Assembly: GCF_041821145.1 (NCBI RefSeq)
Contig: NZ_JBGUBC010000005.1
Location: 111,588 to 175,587, forward strand
Direction: 5' to 3'
DNA: 64,000 nt
DNA from: Halopenitus sp041821145
GTDB lineage: Archaea; Halobacteriota; Halobacteria; Halobacteriales; Haloferacaceae
Shown: positions 8,762 through 16,779 of the stretch, piece after piece
Layout of the letters: each line of letters starts with the position of its first letter
Position numbering within the stretch: the stretch's first letter is position 1
Translations under genes and position numbers: made by a program
Notes under the pieces: generated by a model
Databases searched by the model: none
What the model saw: the letters and a program-made list of their open reading frames with translations, nothing else
What the model was told of the DNA's origin: nothing

Positions 8762-10423
8762 ATGAGTCAACGAATGCAGCAGGGACAGCCGATGATTATC
8801 ATGGGCGAGGATGCCCAACGCGTCAAGGACAAGGACGCACAGGAATACAACATCTCGGCGGCACGCGCCGTCGCCGAGGCGGTTCGGTCGACGCTGGGAC
8901 CGAAGGGGATGGACAAGATGCTCGTCGACTCGATGGGCGACGTAACCATCACGAACGACGGGGTCACCATCCTCCAGCAGATGGACATCGACAATCCGAC
9001 GGCGGAGATGATCGTTGAGGTCGCAGAGACCCAGGAGGACGAGGCAGGTGACGGCACGACGAGTGCTGTCGCGATCGCTGGCGAACTCCTCAAGAACGCC
9101 GAGGACCTTCTCGAGCAGGATATCCACCCGACGGCCGTCATTAAAGGGTTCAACCTTGCGAGCGAGTATGCCCGCGGAGAGATCGACGAGATCGCGGAAA
9201 GCGTTGACTCCGCGGACACCGACTTGCTTCGGTCCGTCGCAGAGACTTCGATGACGGGCAAGGGCGCCGAACTCGACAAGGACACCCTCGCGGACCTCGT
9301 CGTTCGCGCCGTCCAGGCTATCACCGTCGAGGCCGAGGACGGTTCGCACGTCGTCGACCTCCAGAACCTGAAGATCGAGACGCAGACGGGACGTCCCGCG
9401 AGCGCCTCCGAGCTTCTTTCGGGTGCGGTAATCGACAAGGATCCCGTCCAGGACGGAATGCCCACCGACTTCGAGTCGGCGAACGTCCTGCTTCTCAACG
9501 AGCCGATCGAGGTCGAGGAGGCCGACGTCGACACCTCCGTCTCGATCGAGGATCCCGACCAGCTCCAGCAGTTCCTCGATCAGGAAGAGGAGGAACTCCG
9601 CGGAAAGGTCGACCAGATCGTCGAATCGGGTGCCGACGTGGTCTTCTGTCAGAAGGGCATCGACGACCTCGCCCAGCATTACCTCTCCCGTGAGGGTATA
9701 CTCGCAGTCCGTCGGACCAAGAAGTCCGATCTGACGTTCCTCAAGAACGTTCTCGATGCCCCCATCGTGACGGACCTCGATGACCTGTCCGCCAACGATC
9801 TCGCGACGGGATCGATCCGCCGCGACGCCGACGACGAGCTGTTCTACGTCGAAGGTGGAAACTCACACGGCGTCACGCTGCTGCTTCGCGGCTCGACCGA
9901 CCACGTCGTCGACGAGCTCGAACGCGGAATCAACGACGCGATCGACGTCGTCTCGACGACGGTCGCCGACGGTCGAACTATCGCCGGCGGCGGCGCCATC
10001 GAGGTCGAACTGGCGAGCCGACTCCGTGATTACGCGGACTCCGTCGAGGGTCGCGAACAGCTCGCAGTCGAGTCGTTCGCTGACGCGCTCGAACTCGTCC
10101 CCCGCGTTCTCGCCGGGAACGCCGGCCTCGACTCCATCGATCTGCTCGTCGATCTGCGTGCAGCCCACGAGGCGGGCGACCAGCGCGCCGGCCTCGACGT
10201 CTTCACTGGCGACGTCGTCGACACCTTCGACGCCGGCGTCGTCGAGACCGCTCACGCCAAAGAGCAGGCGCTTTCCTCGGCCACCGAGGCCGCCAATCTC
10301 GTGCTCAAAATCGACGACATCATCGCAGCGGGCGATCTGTCAACCTCCGGCGGCGAGGAGGAAGGCGGCGCCCCCGGCGGCGGCATGGGCGGCATGGGTG
10401 GCGGCATGGGCGGCATGATGTAA
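8762..10423 (+). CDS. ths: Thermosome subunit (group II chaperonin)
   Basis: ATP-dependent protein-folding chaperonin, 553 residues, forming double-ring complexes in the cytoplasm. Visible family motifs: STLGPKGMDKM (about 42-52), the ATPase segment AGDGTTSAVAIAGELL (about 97-112), and TIAGGGAIEVELA (about 405-417). The C-terminus ends in repeated GGMGG units (GGGMGGMGGGMGGMM), the flexible tail that projects into the cavity. The open frame reaches 8591, but ATG at 8762 gives MSQRMQQGQPMIIMGEDAQR, the haloarchaeal start, and it sits just downstream of the TATA box. Usually heat-induced. Confidence 0.97.
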   Translation: MSQRMQQGQPMIIMGEDAQRVKDKDAQEYNISAARAVAEAVRSTLGPKGMDKMLVDSMGDVTITNDGVTILQQMDIDNPTAEMIVEVAETQEDEAGDGTTSAVAIAGELLKNAEDLLEQDIHPTAVIKGFNLASEYARGEIDEIAESVDSADTDLLRSVAETSMTGKGAELDKDTLADLVVRAVQAITVEAEDGSHVVDLQNLKIETQTGRPASASELLSGAVIDKDPVQDGMPTDFESANVLLLNEPIEVEEADVDTSVSIEDPDQLQQFLDQEEEELRGKVDQIVESGADVVFCQKGIDDLAQHYLSREGILAVRRTKKSDLTFLKNVLDAPIVTDLDDLSANDLATGSIRRDADDELFYVEGGNSHGVTLLLRGSTDHVVDELERGINDAIDVVSTTVADGRTIAGGGAIEVELASRLRDYADSVEGREQLAVESFADALELVPRVLAGNAGLDSIDLLVDLRAAHEAGDQRAGLDVFTGDVVDTFDAGVVETAHAKEQALSSATEAANLVLKIDDIIAAGDLSTSGGEEEGGAPGGGMGGMGGGMGGMM

Positions 10424-10547
10424 TTCGGTCGGTTACGAACTCAATCACGCCGCTCGTGTTCGGCTCTCGCTGAATCGTTCGATCGACCGACCCGACGCAC
10501 ACCTCGGCCCGATCGATCGACGATTTCGATCGATCTCCGTTTCTGTT

Positions 10548-10654
10548 CGACTTCCGTTCTCGTTCGATGCCACTCGACTTCCGTTCTCGTTCGATGCCAC
10601 TCGACTTCCGTTCTCGTTCGATGCCACTCGACTTCCGTTCTCGTTCGATGCCAC
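10548..10654. repeat. 27-bp tandem repeat, four copies
   Basis: Unit CGACTTCCGTTCTCGTTCGA plus TGCCACT. Copies start at 10548, 10575, 10602 and 10629; the first three are identical and the fourth diverges after TGCCAC. It lies in the 342-base gap between the thermosome stop and the next gene. The repeat is open in several frames (for example PLDFRSRSM repeats) but has no gene-like context. The rest of the gap, 10655-10765, holds the next promoter. Confidence 0.95.
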
Positions 10655-10765
10655 ACTACTCACCGGCACGGCTACGCGTCGGAGCTGTCTTGCGTAACGG
10701 AACGGGGTTCCGAACGATCCCGTTGGCCCGGGCTCCTCAAGTAGCCGTCCGTCGAATATCTACAT

Positions 10766-11758
10766 ATGGACACGTTACTTCTGGACGCGACGGTCGTCGA
10801 GAAAAACGCACGGATGGACCCGTTGATCGGCGCGATGGAGGATGCCTTCGCCGCCTATGAGCGCGGTGACGTTCGGATGCCGGCGAAATCCTATATCGAT
10901 CTCCCACAGTACGAGGGCGACTTTCGGTCGATGCCGGCATATCTCGACGCCGGCGACTGGGACGCGGCGGGGATCAAGTGGGTGAACGTCCACACACGCA
11001 ATCCCTCGGAATACGGTCTTCCGACCGTGATGGGGACGATGATCTACTCCGACCCGGAGACGGCCGTTCCACTCGCGATCATGGACGGAACCGAGTTGAC
11101 GAGGAATCGAACTGGCGCGGCCGCGGCGGTCGCGACGGACCATCTTGCGGTCGAGGATGCCCGATCCATGGGGATCGTCGGCGCGGGCGCACAGGCAGAC
11201 ACCCAACTCGAGGCGATCGCGACCGTACGCCCGATCGAGGAGGTGGTGGTCTCCGATCTCGATGAGGATCGCATCGAGCAGTTCATCGACGCCTTCGAGA
11301 ATCAGTTTTCGGTCCGCGCCGGCACTCCGGCGGAGGCGGCCGCCTGCGACGTCTGTTCGACGGTTACGCCGGTCAAGGACCCGATCGTGACCCGCGAGAT
11401 GGTCGGCGACCGGACCCATATCAACGCCATGGGCGCTGACGCCGCGGGCAAACACGAGCTTACCGACGACCTCCTCCTCGATGCGAAAGTCGTCATCGAC
11501 GATTTCGAACAGTGTACCCACTCCGGGGAGATCAACGTCCCCTGGAGTGCGGGCATCCTCGATGAGGGGGACGTATACGGCGAGATCGGCGAGATCGTCG
11601 TGGGCAAAAAGCCGGGGCGAATCGAGGACGACGGGATCACGATCTTCGACTCGACGGGACTCGCGATCCAGGACGTCGCGGCAGCACACGTCGTCTACGA
11701 GGCTGCCCATGCGAACGACGACGGTCATTCGTTCGACCTGCTCGGACTCTCGGAGTGA
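10766..11758 (+). CDS. Ornithine cyclodeaminase / mu-crystallin family (alanine dehydrogenase-like)
   Basis: 330-residue NAD(P)-dependent enzyme of the OCD/mu-crystallin family; archaeal members include the Archaeoglobus alanine dehydrogenase. Substrate-binding N-terminal part has KWVNVHTRNPSEYGLPTVMG (about 72-91) and RTGAAAAVATDHLA; the Rossmann motif is GIVGAGAQADTQLEAI (about 133-148); STVTPVKDPIV and INAMGADAAGKHEL follow. These features cannot separate alanine dehydrogenase from ornithine cyclodeaminase or an imine reductase. Stands alone; ATG at 10766 directly follows an AT-rich GAATATCTACAT stretch. Confidence 0.9.
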   Translation: MDTLLLDATVVEKNARMDPLIGAMEDAFAAYERGDVRMPAKSYIDLPQYEGDFRSMPAYLDAGDWDAAGIKWVNVHTRNPSEYGLPTVMGTMIYSDPETAVPLAIMDGTELTRNRTGAAAAVATDHLAVEDARSMGIVGAGAQADTQLEAIATVRPIEEVVVSDLDEDRIEQFIDAFENQFSVRAGTPAEAAACDVCSTVTPVKDPIVTREMVGDRTHINAMGADAAGKHELTDDLLLDAKVVIDDFEQCTHSGEINVPWSAGILDEGDVYGEIGEIVVGKKPGRIEDDGITIFDSTGLAIQDVAAAHVVYEAAHANDDGHSFDLLGLSE

Positions 11759-11872
11759 GCGAAATCCCGCGTCGATCGGGAGCGGTGCCGGCCGTCCGCC
11801 TGAATCGTCTCCGGCGGAACGCGGAGGGCGTCTGACGTAAGAACTAATGCGGTCTCGGCGGCATTAGATGGT

Positions 11873-12226
11873 ATGGGAATCATGAGTAAGATCCTCGGTG
11901 GCGGGGGCAACCGATCGGTCGACGACTACGTCGAACTTGATCTCGACGATTTCGGCGACGCCCACAGTGAGGCCGGGGTACAAGTCCACATCGCCGAGAT
12001 AAGCGACAAAGGTGACGTCATCCCGATCAAGGACGCCGTTTACGACGGCGATTTCGTTCTTGCCGATATCACTCGTCACTCTACCTCCGATCGCACCGTC
12101 GAACACATTATCGATGAACTCCGTCAGGTCGCGGACGAGGTCGATGGCGATATCGTCCAGAAGGGCGACGACCAACTCATTTTGACGCCAACCGGGATCT
12201 CGATCTCCAGACAGAAGCTGGAATAA
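11873..12226 (+). CDS. sepF: Cell division protein SepF
   Basis: FtsZ membrane anchor of archaeal cell division, 117 residues. The N-terminal MGIMSKILGGGG is the amphipathic membrane-targeting helix; an acidic linker (VELDLDDFGDA) follows, then the SepF core with IADITRHSTSDRTVEHIIDE-like helix and a DDQLILTPTGISI strand pair. Keeping ATG at 11873 rather than the internal ATG at 11882 preserves the full helix. A weak TATA-like AACTAATG lies at 11842-11849. No ftsZ is nearby. Confidence 0.95.
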   Translation: MGIMSKILGGGGNRSVDDYVELDLDDFGDAHSEAGVQVHIAEISDKGDVIPIKDAVYDGDFVLADITRHSTSDRTVEHIIDELRQVADEVDGDIVQKGDDQLILTPTGISISRQKLE

Positions 12227-12286
12227 CCGTCGTCGACCGCGGCGGATCGCACGATATTTCCCGGTAACCCGCGGATGAGTTACTGA

Positions 12287-13081
12287 ATGTCGAAGCCAGT
12301 CCTACTCACCGGAGCGGGGGGACGGGTCGGACAGGCCATCCTCCGGGGAATCGGCACCGAGTACGACTGGCGACTCCTCGATCGTGAACCCCTGGCTGCA
12401 GAGCGGGTTCCCGACGACGTCGCCGACAGTGACCGCTACGTGGCCGACGTCACGGATTTCGATTCCGTCAGAGAGGCGATGGACGGCGTCGGAGCGGTGA
12501 TCCATCTCGCTGGCGACCCGCGGACGGACGCTCCCTGGGACAGCGTGCTCCGAAACAACATCGACGGTACGCGGACGGTCCTCGAAGCGGCCGTCGACGC
12601 CGGCGTCGATCGCGTCGCGTTCGCCTCCTCGAACCACGCCGTCGGCCACTACGAGACCGACGACCGCACGCCCGGGATGTATCGGAGCGACGACGACTAC
12701 CGTCTCGACGGGACCGAGTTCCCCCGCCCCTCGAACCTCTATGGCGTCTCGAAGGCGACCGGCGAGGTGCTGGGACGATACTACCACGACGAGTTCGGGA
12801 TCGCCGTCGTCTGCGTTCGGATCGGCAATCTGACCCAAGACCACCCCCCACGCGAGTACGAACGCGGGCAGGCGATGTGGCTCTCCCACCGCGACTGTGC
12901 CCACCTCTTTGACCGGTGTCTGCATGCCGAGTTCGACTTCGAGATCGTCTACGGCATCTCCGACAACGACCGCAAGTACTACTCCCTCGAGCGCGCCCGC
13001 GAGGTGCTCGGTTACGATCCGCAGGATAACTCCGCGGAGTACACCTTCCAGGGCGAACCACGAGACGGCGGGGACGGCTGA
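12287..13081 (+). CDS. azf: NAD-dependent glucose-6-phosphate dehydrogenase, SDR type
   Basis: Extended short-chain dehydrogenase of 264 residues. GAGGRVGQAIL near residue 9 is the NAD-binding loop; the catalytic YxxxK is Y152-G-V-S-K156. The sequence strongly resembles the characterised Haloferax volcanii Azf (shared stretches such as HLAGDPR, PWDSVLRNNIDGT, ASSNHAVG, YGISDNDRKYYS and LGYDPQDNSAE), which oxidises glucose-6-phosphate with NAD in the haloarchaeal oxidative pentose phosphate pathway. Older annotation calls it a UDP-glucose 4-epimerase-like protein. It lies 60 bases after sepF and may be co-transcribed. Confidence 0.92.
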   Translation: MSKPVLLTGAGGRVGQAILRGIGTEYDWRLLDREPLAAERVPDDVADSDRYVADVTDFDSVREAMDGVGAVIHLAGDPRTDAPWDSVLRNNIDGTRTVLEAAVDAGVDRVAFASSNHAVGHYETDDRTPGMYRSDDDYRLDGTEFPRPSNLYGVSKATGEVLGRYYHDEFGIAVVCVRIGNLTQDHPPREYERGQAMWLSHRDCAHLFDRCLHAEFDFEIVYGISDNDRKYYSLERAREVLGYDPQDNSAEYTFQGEPRDGGDG

Positions 13082-13112
13082 GGCGCCCCGGATCGACGAT
13101 TCGTCGTCGGTC

Positions 13113-13886
13113 TCACTCCTCGCTTTCGGCGTCGTCGCCGACCTCGTGGACGTGTCCACATTCGGGACAGCGCGTCTCCTCCCCGCGGACCCGCTGGCTT
13201 GACTCGCGGACCTCGCGCATCACGCTGGATATCCGCTCTTCGGCCTCGAGTTCGTCCTCGACGGCGAGATCGACCCCCTCGACTTCGAGAAGGAACTTCG
13301 CGATCTCCGTCACCTCGTACATCATCTCATCGACGTCCTCGGCGGTGAAGAAGCCGGACATCGCGCCGTACAGGAACGTCGCTCCCGCCTTCGTCACCTT
13401 CGTCTCGAAGGAATGACGCGCCTGGTTGACCGCCTGGGGCGTGTAGGTATCGGTCATGAACGGCACGAGTTCGGGGAGGTTCTCGCCGATCTTCGTCATC
13501 TCGACGCCCGTCTCGGTCCGAAAGTCCGCACAGAGTCTGGCGATCGCCCACTCGCGGGCAGTGATGTAGGTTCGATCGCGTAGAAATTCGTTGACCCGCT
13601 CGTACTGGGCGCCGTCCATCTTCTTGAACCGTTCGTACTTGCGCACATCCAGCGGGACGTCGGCCGATTCGGCTTCCTCGCTGGCCGTCTCCTCGTCGAT
13701 CGTCTTCTCGCCAGTCGTCTTCCCCTCGGCTGCCTCCGTGTCCGTTATCTCTCCGGCAGTCGCTTCTCCGGCAGTCATCTCCCCGTCGGTCCCCGTCTCC
13801 GGATCAGGCGAGCCCTCTGAGTCGCCCGTCCCCTCGCGATCGACCGACTCCGACGTCCCGGACGCCGCACCCTGGTCCTCGCTCAT
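13113..13886 (-). CDS. Haloarchaeal DUF5806-like protein
   Basis: 257 residues of unknown function. The first 75 or so residues are a low-complexity Glu/Thr/Ala region (repeated GEATAGE and GEKT units). The conserved core starts at DVRKYERFKKMDGAQYERVN and contains a helical segment TAREWAIARLCADFRTETG and FLYGAMSGFFTAEDVD. A C-terminal CPECGHVH could be half a zinc ribbon, but only two cysteines are present. I recall the core as DUF5806. The frame opens at 13913, but ATG 13886 (MSEDQGAASG) fits better. Converges with azf. Confidence 0.8.
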   Translation of the reverse strand: MSEDQGAASGTSESVDREGTGDSEGSPDPETGTDGEMTAGEATAGEITDTEAAEGKTTGEKTIDEETASEEAESADVPLDVRKYERFKKMDGAQYERVNEFLRDRTYITAREWAIARLCADFRTETGVEMTKIGENLPELVPFMTDTYTPQAVNQARHSFETKVTKAGATFLYGAMSGFFTAEDVDEMMYEVTEIAKFLLEVEGVDLAVEDELEAEERISSVMREVRESSQRVRGEETRCPECGHVHEVGDDAESEE

Positions 13887-13941
13887 ACGTTCGTTAATCC
13901 GACCGGCGGGCAAAAGCGTTCCCCGTCCTCGGTCCGACTCC

Positions 13942-14997
13942 TCACTCCGGAATCGTCGTTCGTGGGGAGCCGGTTCGAAGCGACCGAAGCGTCGTCACGA
14001 CGATCGCACCGGCGACGGCCACTGCGGCACCGAGCACCATCAGGAGGCCGGCCGTTTCCATGATCTCGATCCCCAGGTAGCTACCGATCTCGCCCACGGC
14101 GACTGCGAGCGCGCCGGCGAGCAACATTCCGCCGAAGTAGATCTTGATGCCCTCCGCATCGACGACGGCCGTCGCCGCGGACCCCAGTCGGGCTCCGAGC
14201 GCGCTGCCGAAAAGCAACGGGACGACGATCCCCAGATCGACGCCGCCACTTTGGCCGTAGAGGTAGCTCCCGATTCCGCCGGAGAAGACGATCTCGAAGA
14301 GGTCGGTTCCGACGGCGACGGGCACCGGGGCACCGATCGCGTAGATCATCGCGGGCATCCGGATGAACCCGCCGCCGACCCCGAGCAGCCCCGAGAGGAG
14401 CCCGGTCGAGAACGCGACGGCGGTGATCACCCACACCGAGACGGTGACGTCCCCGCGCAGAGTGACCATCGGCGGGATCCGGACGGTCTGCTGGATGCGC
14501 TTTGCGATCTCCGGAGGCTCGTGGCCCATGAGGGAACCGTCCTCCGTCTCCTCGCTCGATCCGTGGCCGACACTTCCGGAATCGTCGTCATCGTCGTCGG
14601 AAGAAAGGGCCTCCCGAGTGACCATCAGACCGATTCCGCCCAAAAGCAGGACGTAGGCGACGTTAATCACGCCCCCGGCAAGTCCGAGGGTCTCCAGGTA
14701 GAAGACCGTCATCCGACCGGTCTCGATCCCGATCGTCGTACCCACGATCATCAGTCCGCCCAATTTGTAGTCGACCTGACCGAGGTCGTGGTGTTTGAGG
14801 GTCGCGATCACCGCGGTCCCGAAGACGAAGGCCATTCCGCTTCCGACCGCCACGCTCGGCTTGTAGTCGAACATCAACAGTGCTGGCGTGACCAGGAACG
14901 ACCCGCCCATGCCGAAGAATCCGAAGAGGATCCCCACGACGAGTCCGAATCCGACGAAAAGCGCCGCCATCTCGAGTGTCGTTCCGAGGATCATCAT
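13942..14997 (-). CDS. TauE/SafE-family sulfite/organosulfonate exporter
   Basis: 351-residue polytopic membrane protein with two homologous halves, GILFGFFGMGGSFLVTPAL (first half) and GLLSGLLGVGGGFIRMPAMI (second half), the TauE/SafE signature, joined by an acidic cytoplasmic loop rich in Asp/Ser near residue 140. Likely exports sulfite or another small sulfur anion. The start is uncertain: MTRLVASEMM from 15021 or the ATG pair at 14997/14994; 14997 was chosen since it abuts the stop of the upstream small gene. Fits the sulfur-related genes that follow. Confidence 0.9.
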   Translation of the reverse strand: MMILGTTLEMAALFVGFGLVVGILFGFFGMGGSFLVTPALLMFDYKPSVAVGSGMAFVFGTAVIATLKHHDLGQVDYKLGGLMIVGTTIGIETGRMTVFYLETLGLAGGVINVAYVLLLGGIGLMVTREALSSDDDDDDSGSVGHGSSEETEDGSLMGHEPPEIAKRIQQTVRIPPMVTLRGDVTVSVWVITAVAFSTGLLSGLLGVGGGFIRMPAMIYAIGAPVPVAVGTDLFEIVFSGGIGSYLYGQSGGVDLGIVVPLLFGSALGARLGSAATAVVDAEGIKIYFGGMLLAGALAVAVGEIGSYLGIEIMETAGLLMVLGAAVAVAGAIVVTTLRSLRTGSPRTTIPE

Positions 14998-14998
14998 C

Positions 14999-15166
14999 TC
15001 ACTTGCTACCAATCTCGTCACCTCCCACGAGCGCTTCCATTATAGCGGGGCCGAAGAGCCGTTCGAGCCCAGCGTAGCCGACGTACAGAACGATCGCTTC
15101 GAGGAGGATCGTCGCGATCAGCTTGGCTGCCTGCGGATCCCAGGTCGGCACCGAAAGTCCAGCCAT
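14999..15166 (-). CDS. Small single-span membrane protein paired with TauE/SafE
   Basis: 55 residues, MAGLSVPTWDPQAAKLIATI at the start, one hydrophobic segment of about 20 residues (LIATILLEAIVLYVGYAGL), then a short polar tail. Small proteins of this form (I recall DUF7512) precede TauE/SafE genes in haloarchaea. Its stop adjoins the TauE start, so the two are translationally coupled. The frame extends to 15229, but the ATG at 15166 matches the family. Its promoter is probably the TATATT-like site at 15241-15252. Confidence 0.75.
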   Translation of the reverse strand: MAGLSVPTWDPQAAKLIATILLEAIVLYVGYAGLERLFGPAIMEALVGGDEIGSK

Positions 15167-15646
15167 TACTCCACATCCCCCGATTGACGAACGGTCGTTC
15201 GTAGTTCGTACATTTTTGCTCACTTCCACGTATCTGCCTAAGGAATATAACGGTTGTGGGTTGACAGTACAATACTATATCTCCGTAACTCCTCTCCAAC
15301 CACCTATAACTGACCCATAAGTTTTCATGGCGGAACCAGTCCGTCGTCCATCATGATCGCTCCGTCAATACTCCCTCGTCGTAGCCGTGATCTCCCGTCC
15401 CACTCCGCGCCCCTTCAGGCGCCATTCAGTTGCTGCTCGGGTCTCACTCGTCGTATGAACCAGTCCGTCACTACTCGGTCGTCACTCACGAATCAGTCTA
15501 TCTCCGCTCGGACGTCTCCGTTGCTTCCGTCGAGATCGATCTTCCGACGGAGCTGCACGGATCGGTGATTCCTCTCCCGGAGAATCGTCTCGTGTGCAAA
15601 AATGGCGTCGTTATTTTCGTTCGCTCCCGCCCGATTTACGGGTGGT
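15167..15646. promoter_or_regulatory. 480-base gap holding the TauE operon promoter
   Basis: On the minus strand a TATA-like GTTATATTCC (15241-15250) lies about 80 bases above the small membrane gene, and directly upstream of it is TTGT-N11-ACAA (15254-15272). The part from 15340 to 15646 has one gene-like frame on the plus strand (about 15470-15640) with no start context or recognisable family; I leave it uncalled. No repeat or RNA gene was seen. Confidence 0.4.
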
Positions 15647-16006
15647 TTACGCGGTATATTCGCCGATCAGCGATCGGAGTCGATCTTCCGGCTGGGCGCC
15701 GACGATCTCCTCAACCTGCTCGCCGTCCGCAAACAGCACGAGCGTCGGAACGCCACGGACGCCGTAGGCGCTTGCTAGGCTCTGGTTGGCATCAACGTCG
15801 ACCTTTGCGACCGTCGCATTGGTATCGGCCGCTAGCGTTTCGACGATCGGTTCGAGCATCTGACACGGACCACACCAGTCGGCATAGAAGTCCGCGAGCA
15901 CCACGCCACCCTCCTCGACGAGTTCATCGAGGGCGTCCTCGCTGCCGATGTGGACGGGTTCATCGCGGGATACTCCATTCGAATCGGATCCTGATCTCGT
16001 TGCCAT
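15647..16006 (-). CDS. trxA: Thioredoxin
   Basis: 119-residue cytoplasmic thiol-disulfide oxidoreductase. The active site is WCGPC with Cys45 and Cys48, preceded by VVLADFYADW; the cis-proline loop VRGVPTLVLF follows. The N-terminal 17 residues (MATRSGSDSNGVSRDE) form a short hydrophilic extension. The frame extends to 16141, but ATG 16006 is the only sensible start. Divergent from the HTH regulator at 16288, with 281 bases between them. Confidence 0.95.
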   Translation of the reverse strand: MATRSGSDSNGVSRDEPVHIGSEDALDELVEEGGVVLADFYADWCGPCQMLEPIVETLAADTNATVAKVDVDANQSLASAYGVRGVPTLVLFADGEQVEEIVGAQPEDRLRSLIGEYTA

Positions 16007-16231
16007 CGTCGTCGGGTAGGCGGCCAGCGAAGTTAAGAGTTTTGGGTAATATGGACAATATAGGTGATCACGATCGCCGTTTTCCCACTCCCGATCAGCC
16101 ACGCCACTCGTCCGTCGTACTCTCGGGAGATCGCTCAACAATCATGGTATCTTACCCGTCTACTGTGGTCATCACTGGACGTTCGATCGAGTACGTTCGG
16201 CCGATATCCGAGCGGATGGATTTGTTGCAGC

Positions 16232-16260
16232 CTTGTGCGATCTCTACACAAGCCTTTTAA
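16232..16260 (+). promoter_or_regulatory. Inverted repeat CTTGTG-N9-CACAAG next to a TATA box
   Basis: Perfect 6-base arms at 16232-16237 and 16247-16252, followed directly by the TATA-like CTTTTAA at 16254-16260. The ATG of the HTH regulator is 28 bases further on (16288). A palindrome just upstream of TATA is the position expected for an activator site or for a repressor blocking TFB contact. Confidence 0.6.
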
Positions 16261-16287
16261 CCCCTCACGACGTACAAATCAATAGAT

Positions 16288-16689
16288 ATGCCAGATTCGA
16301 TGTCGGAACAGCTCCAGCGGGACATGGAATGTGAGGGGCTCTTAGAGTGTTTTCATGGCCTCAAACAGCTCGACCAGGAGTGCTTTCGTGCGCTCGTCGA
16401 CGCCGAGGAGCCCCTGACCGTCGACGAGGTTGCCGAGACGGTCGATCGGGAGCGATCGACGGCCTACCGTGCGATCCAGCGCCTGCTGCAGACGGGGTTC
16501 ATTCAAAAGGACCAGGTAAATTACGACCAGGGCGGATACTATCACGTCTACTCGCCGACGGACCCCTCGAAGATCGCCGACGATCTCCAGCGGATGCTCA
16601 ACGACTGGTACGCCAAGATGGGCCAACTCATCCAGGAGTTCGAAACGAAATACGAGGATATCGAGACTGCAGCACCCGTCGAAAGCTGA
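16288..16689 (+). CDS. TrmB/MarR-like winged-helix regulator with N-terminal cysteines
   Basis: 133-residue DNA-binding protein. Residues about 30-85 form a winged helix (FRALVDAEEPLTVDEVAETV, then ERSTAYRAIQRLLQTGF as recognition helix); a C-terminal helix (DDLQRMLNDWYAKMGQLIQE) probably dimerises. Cys15, Cys21 and Cys32 sit just before and at the start of the domain, suggesting thiol or sulfur sensing (inference). It is conserved in haloarchaea near sulfur-handling genes. ATG 16288 was used; the ATG at 16300 is an alternative. Its own promoter carries the palindrome at 16232-16252. Confidence 0.85.
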   Translation: MPDSMSEQLQRDMECEGLLECFHGLKQLDQECFRALVDAEEPLTVDEVAETVDRERSTAYRAIQRLLQTGFIQKDQVNYDQGGYYHVYSPTDPSKIADDLQRMLNDWYAKMGQLIQEFETKYEDIETAAPVES

Positions 16690-16779
16690 TCGGCGATCGA
16701 TCGCTTCGTCCCGTCTCGAACGTCTCCTCGTAGTCTCCGATTCAACGTCCCCGCTCCGACCGTCATCCCTTACCGATCA

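Noticed and set aside
15353..15568. Plus-strand ORF near 15353 in the TauE-trxA gap
   Set aside because: No family pattern, no supported start or promoter; left as unannotated sequence.
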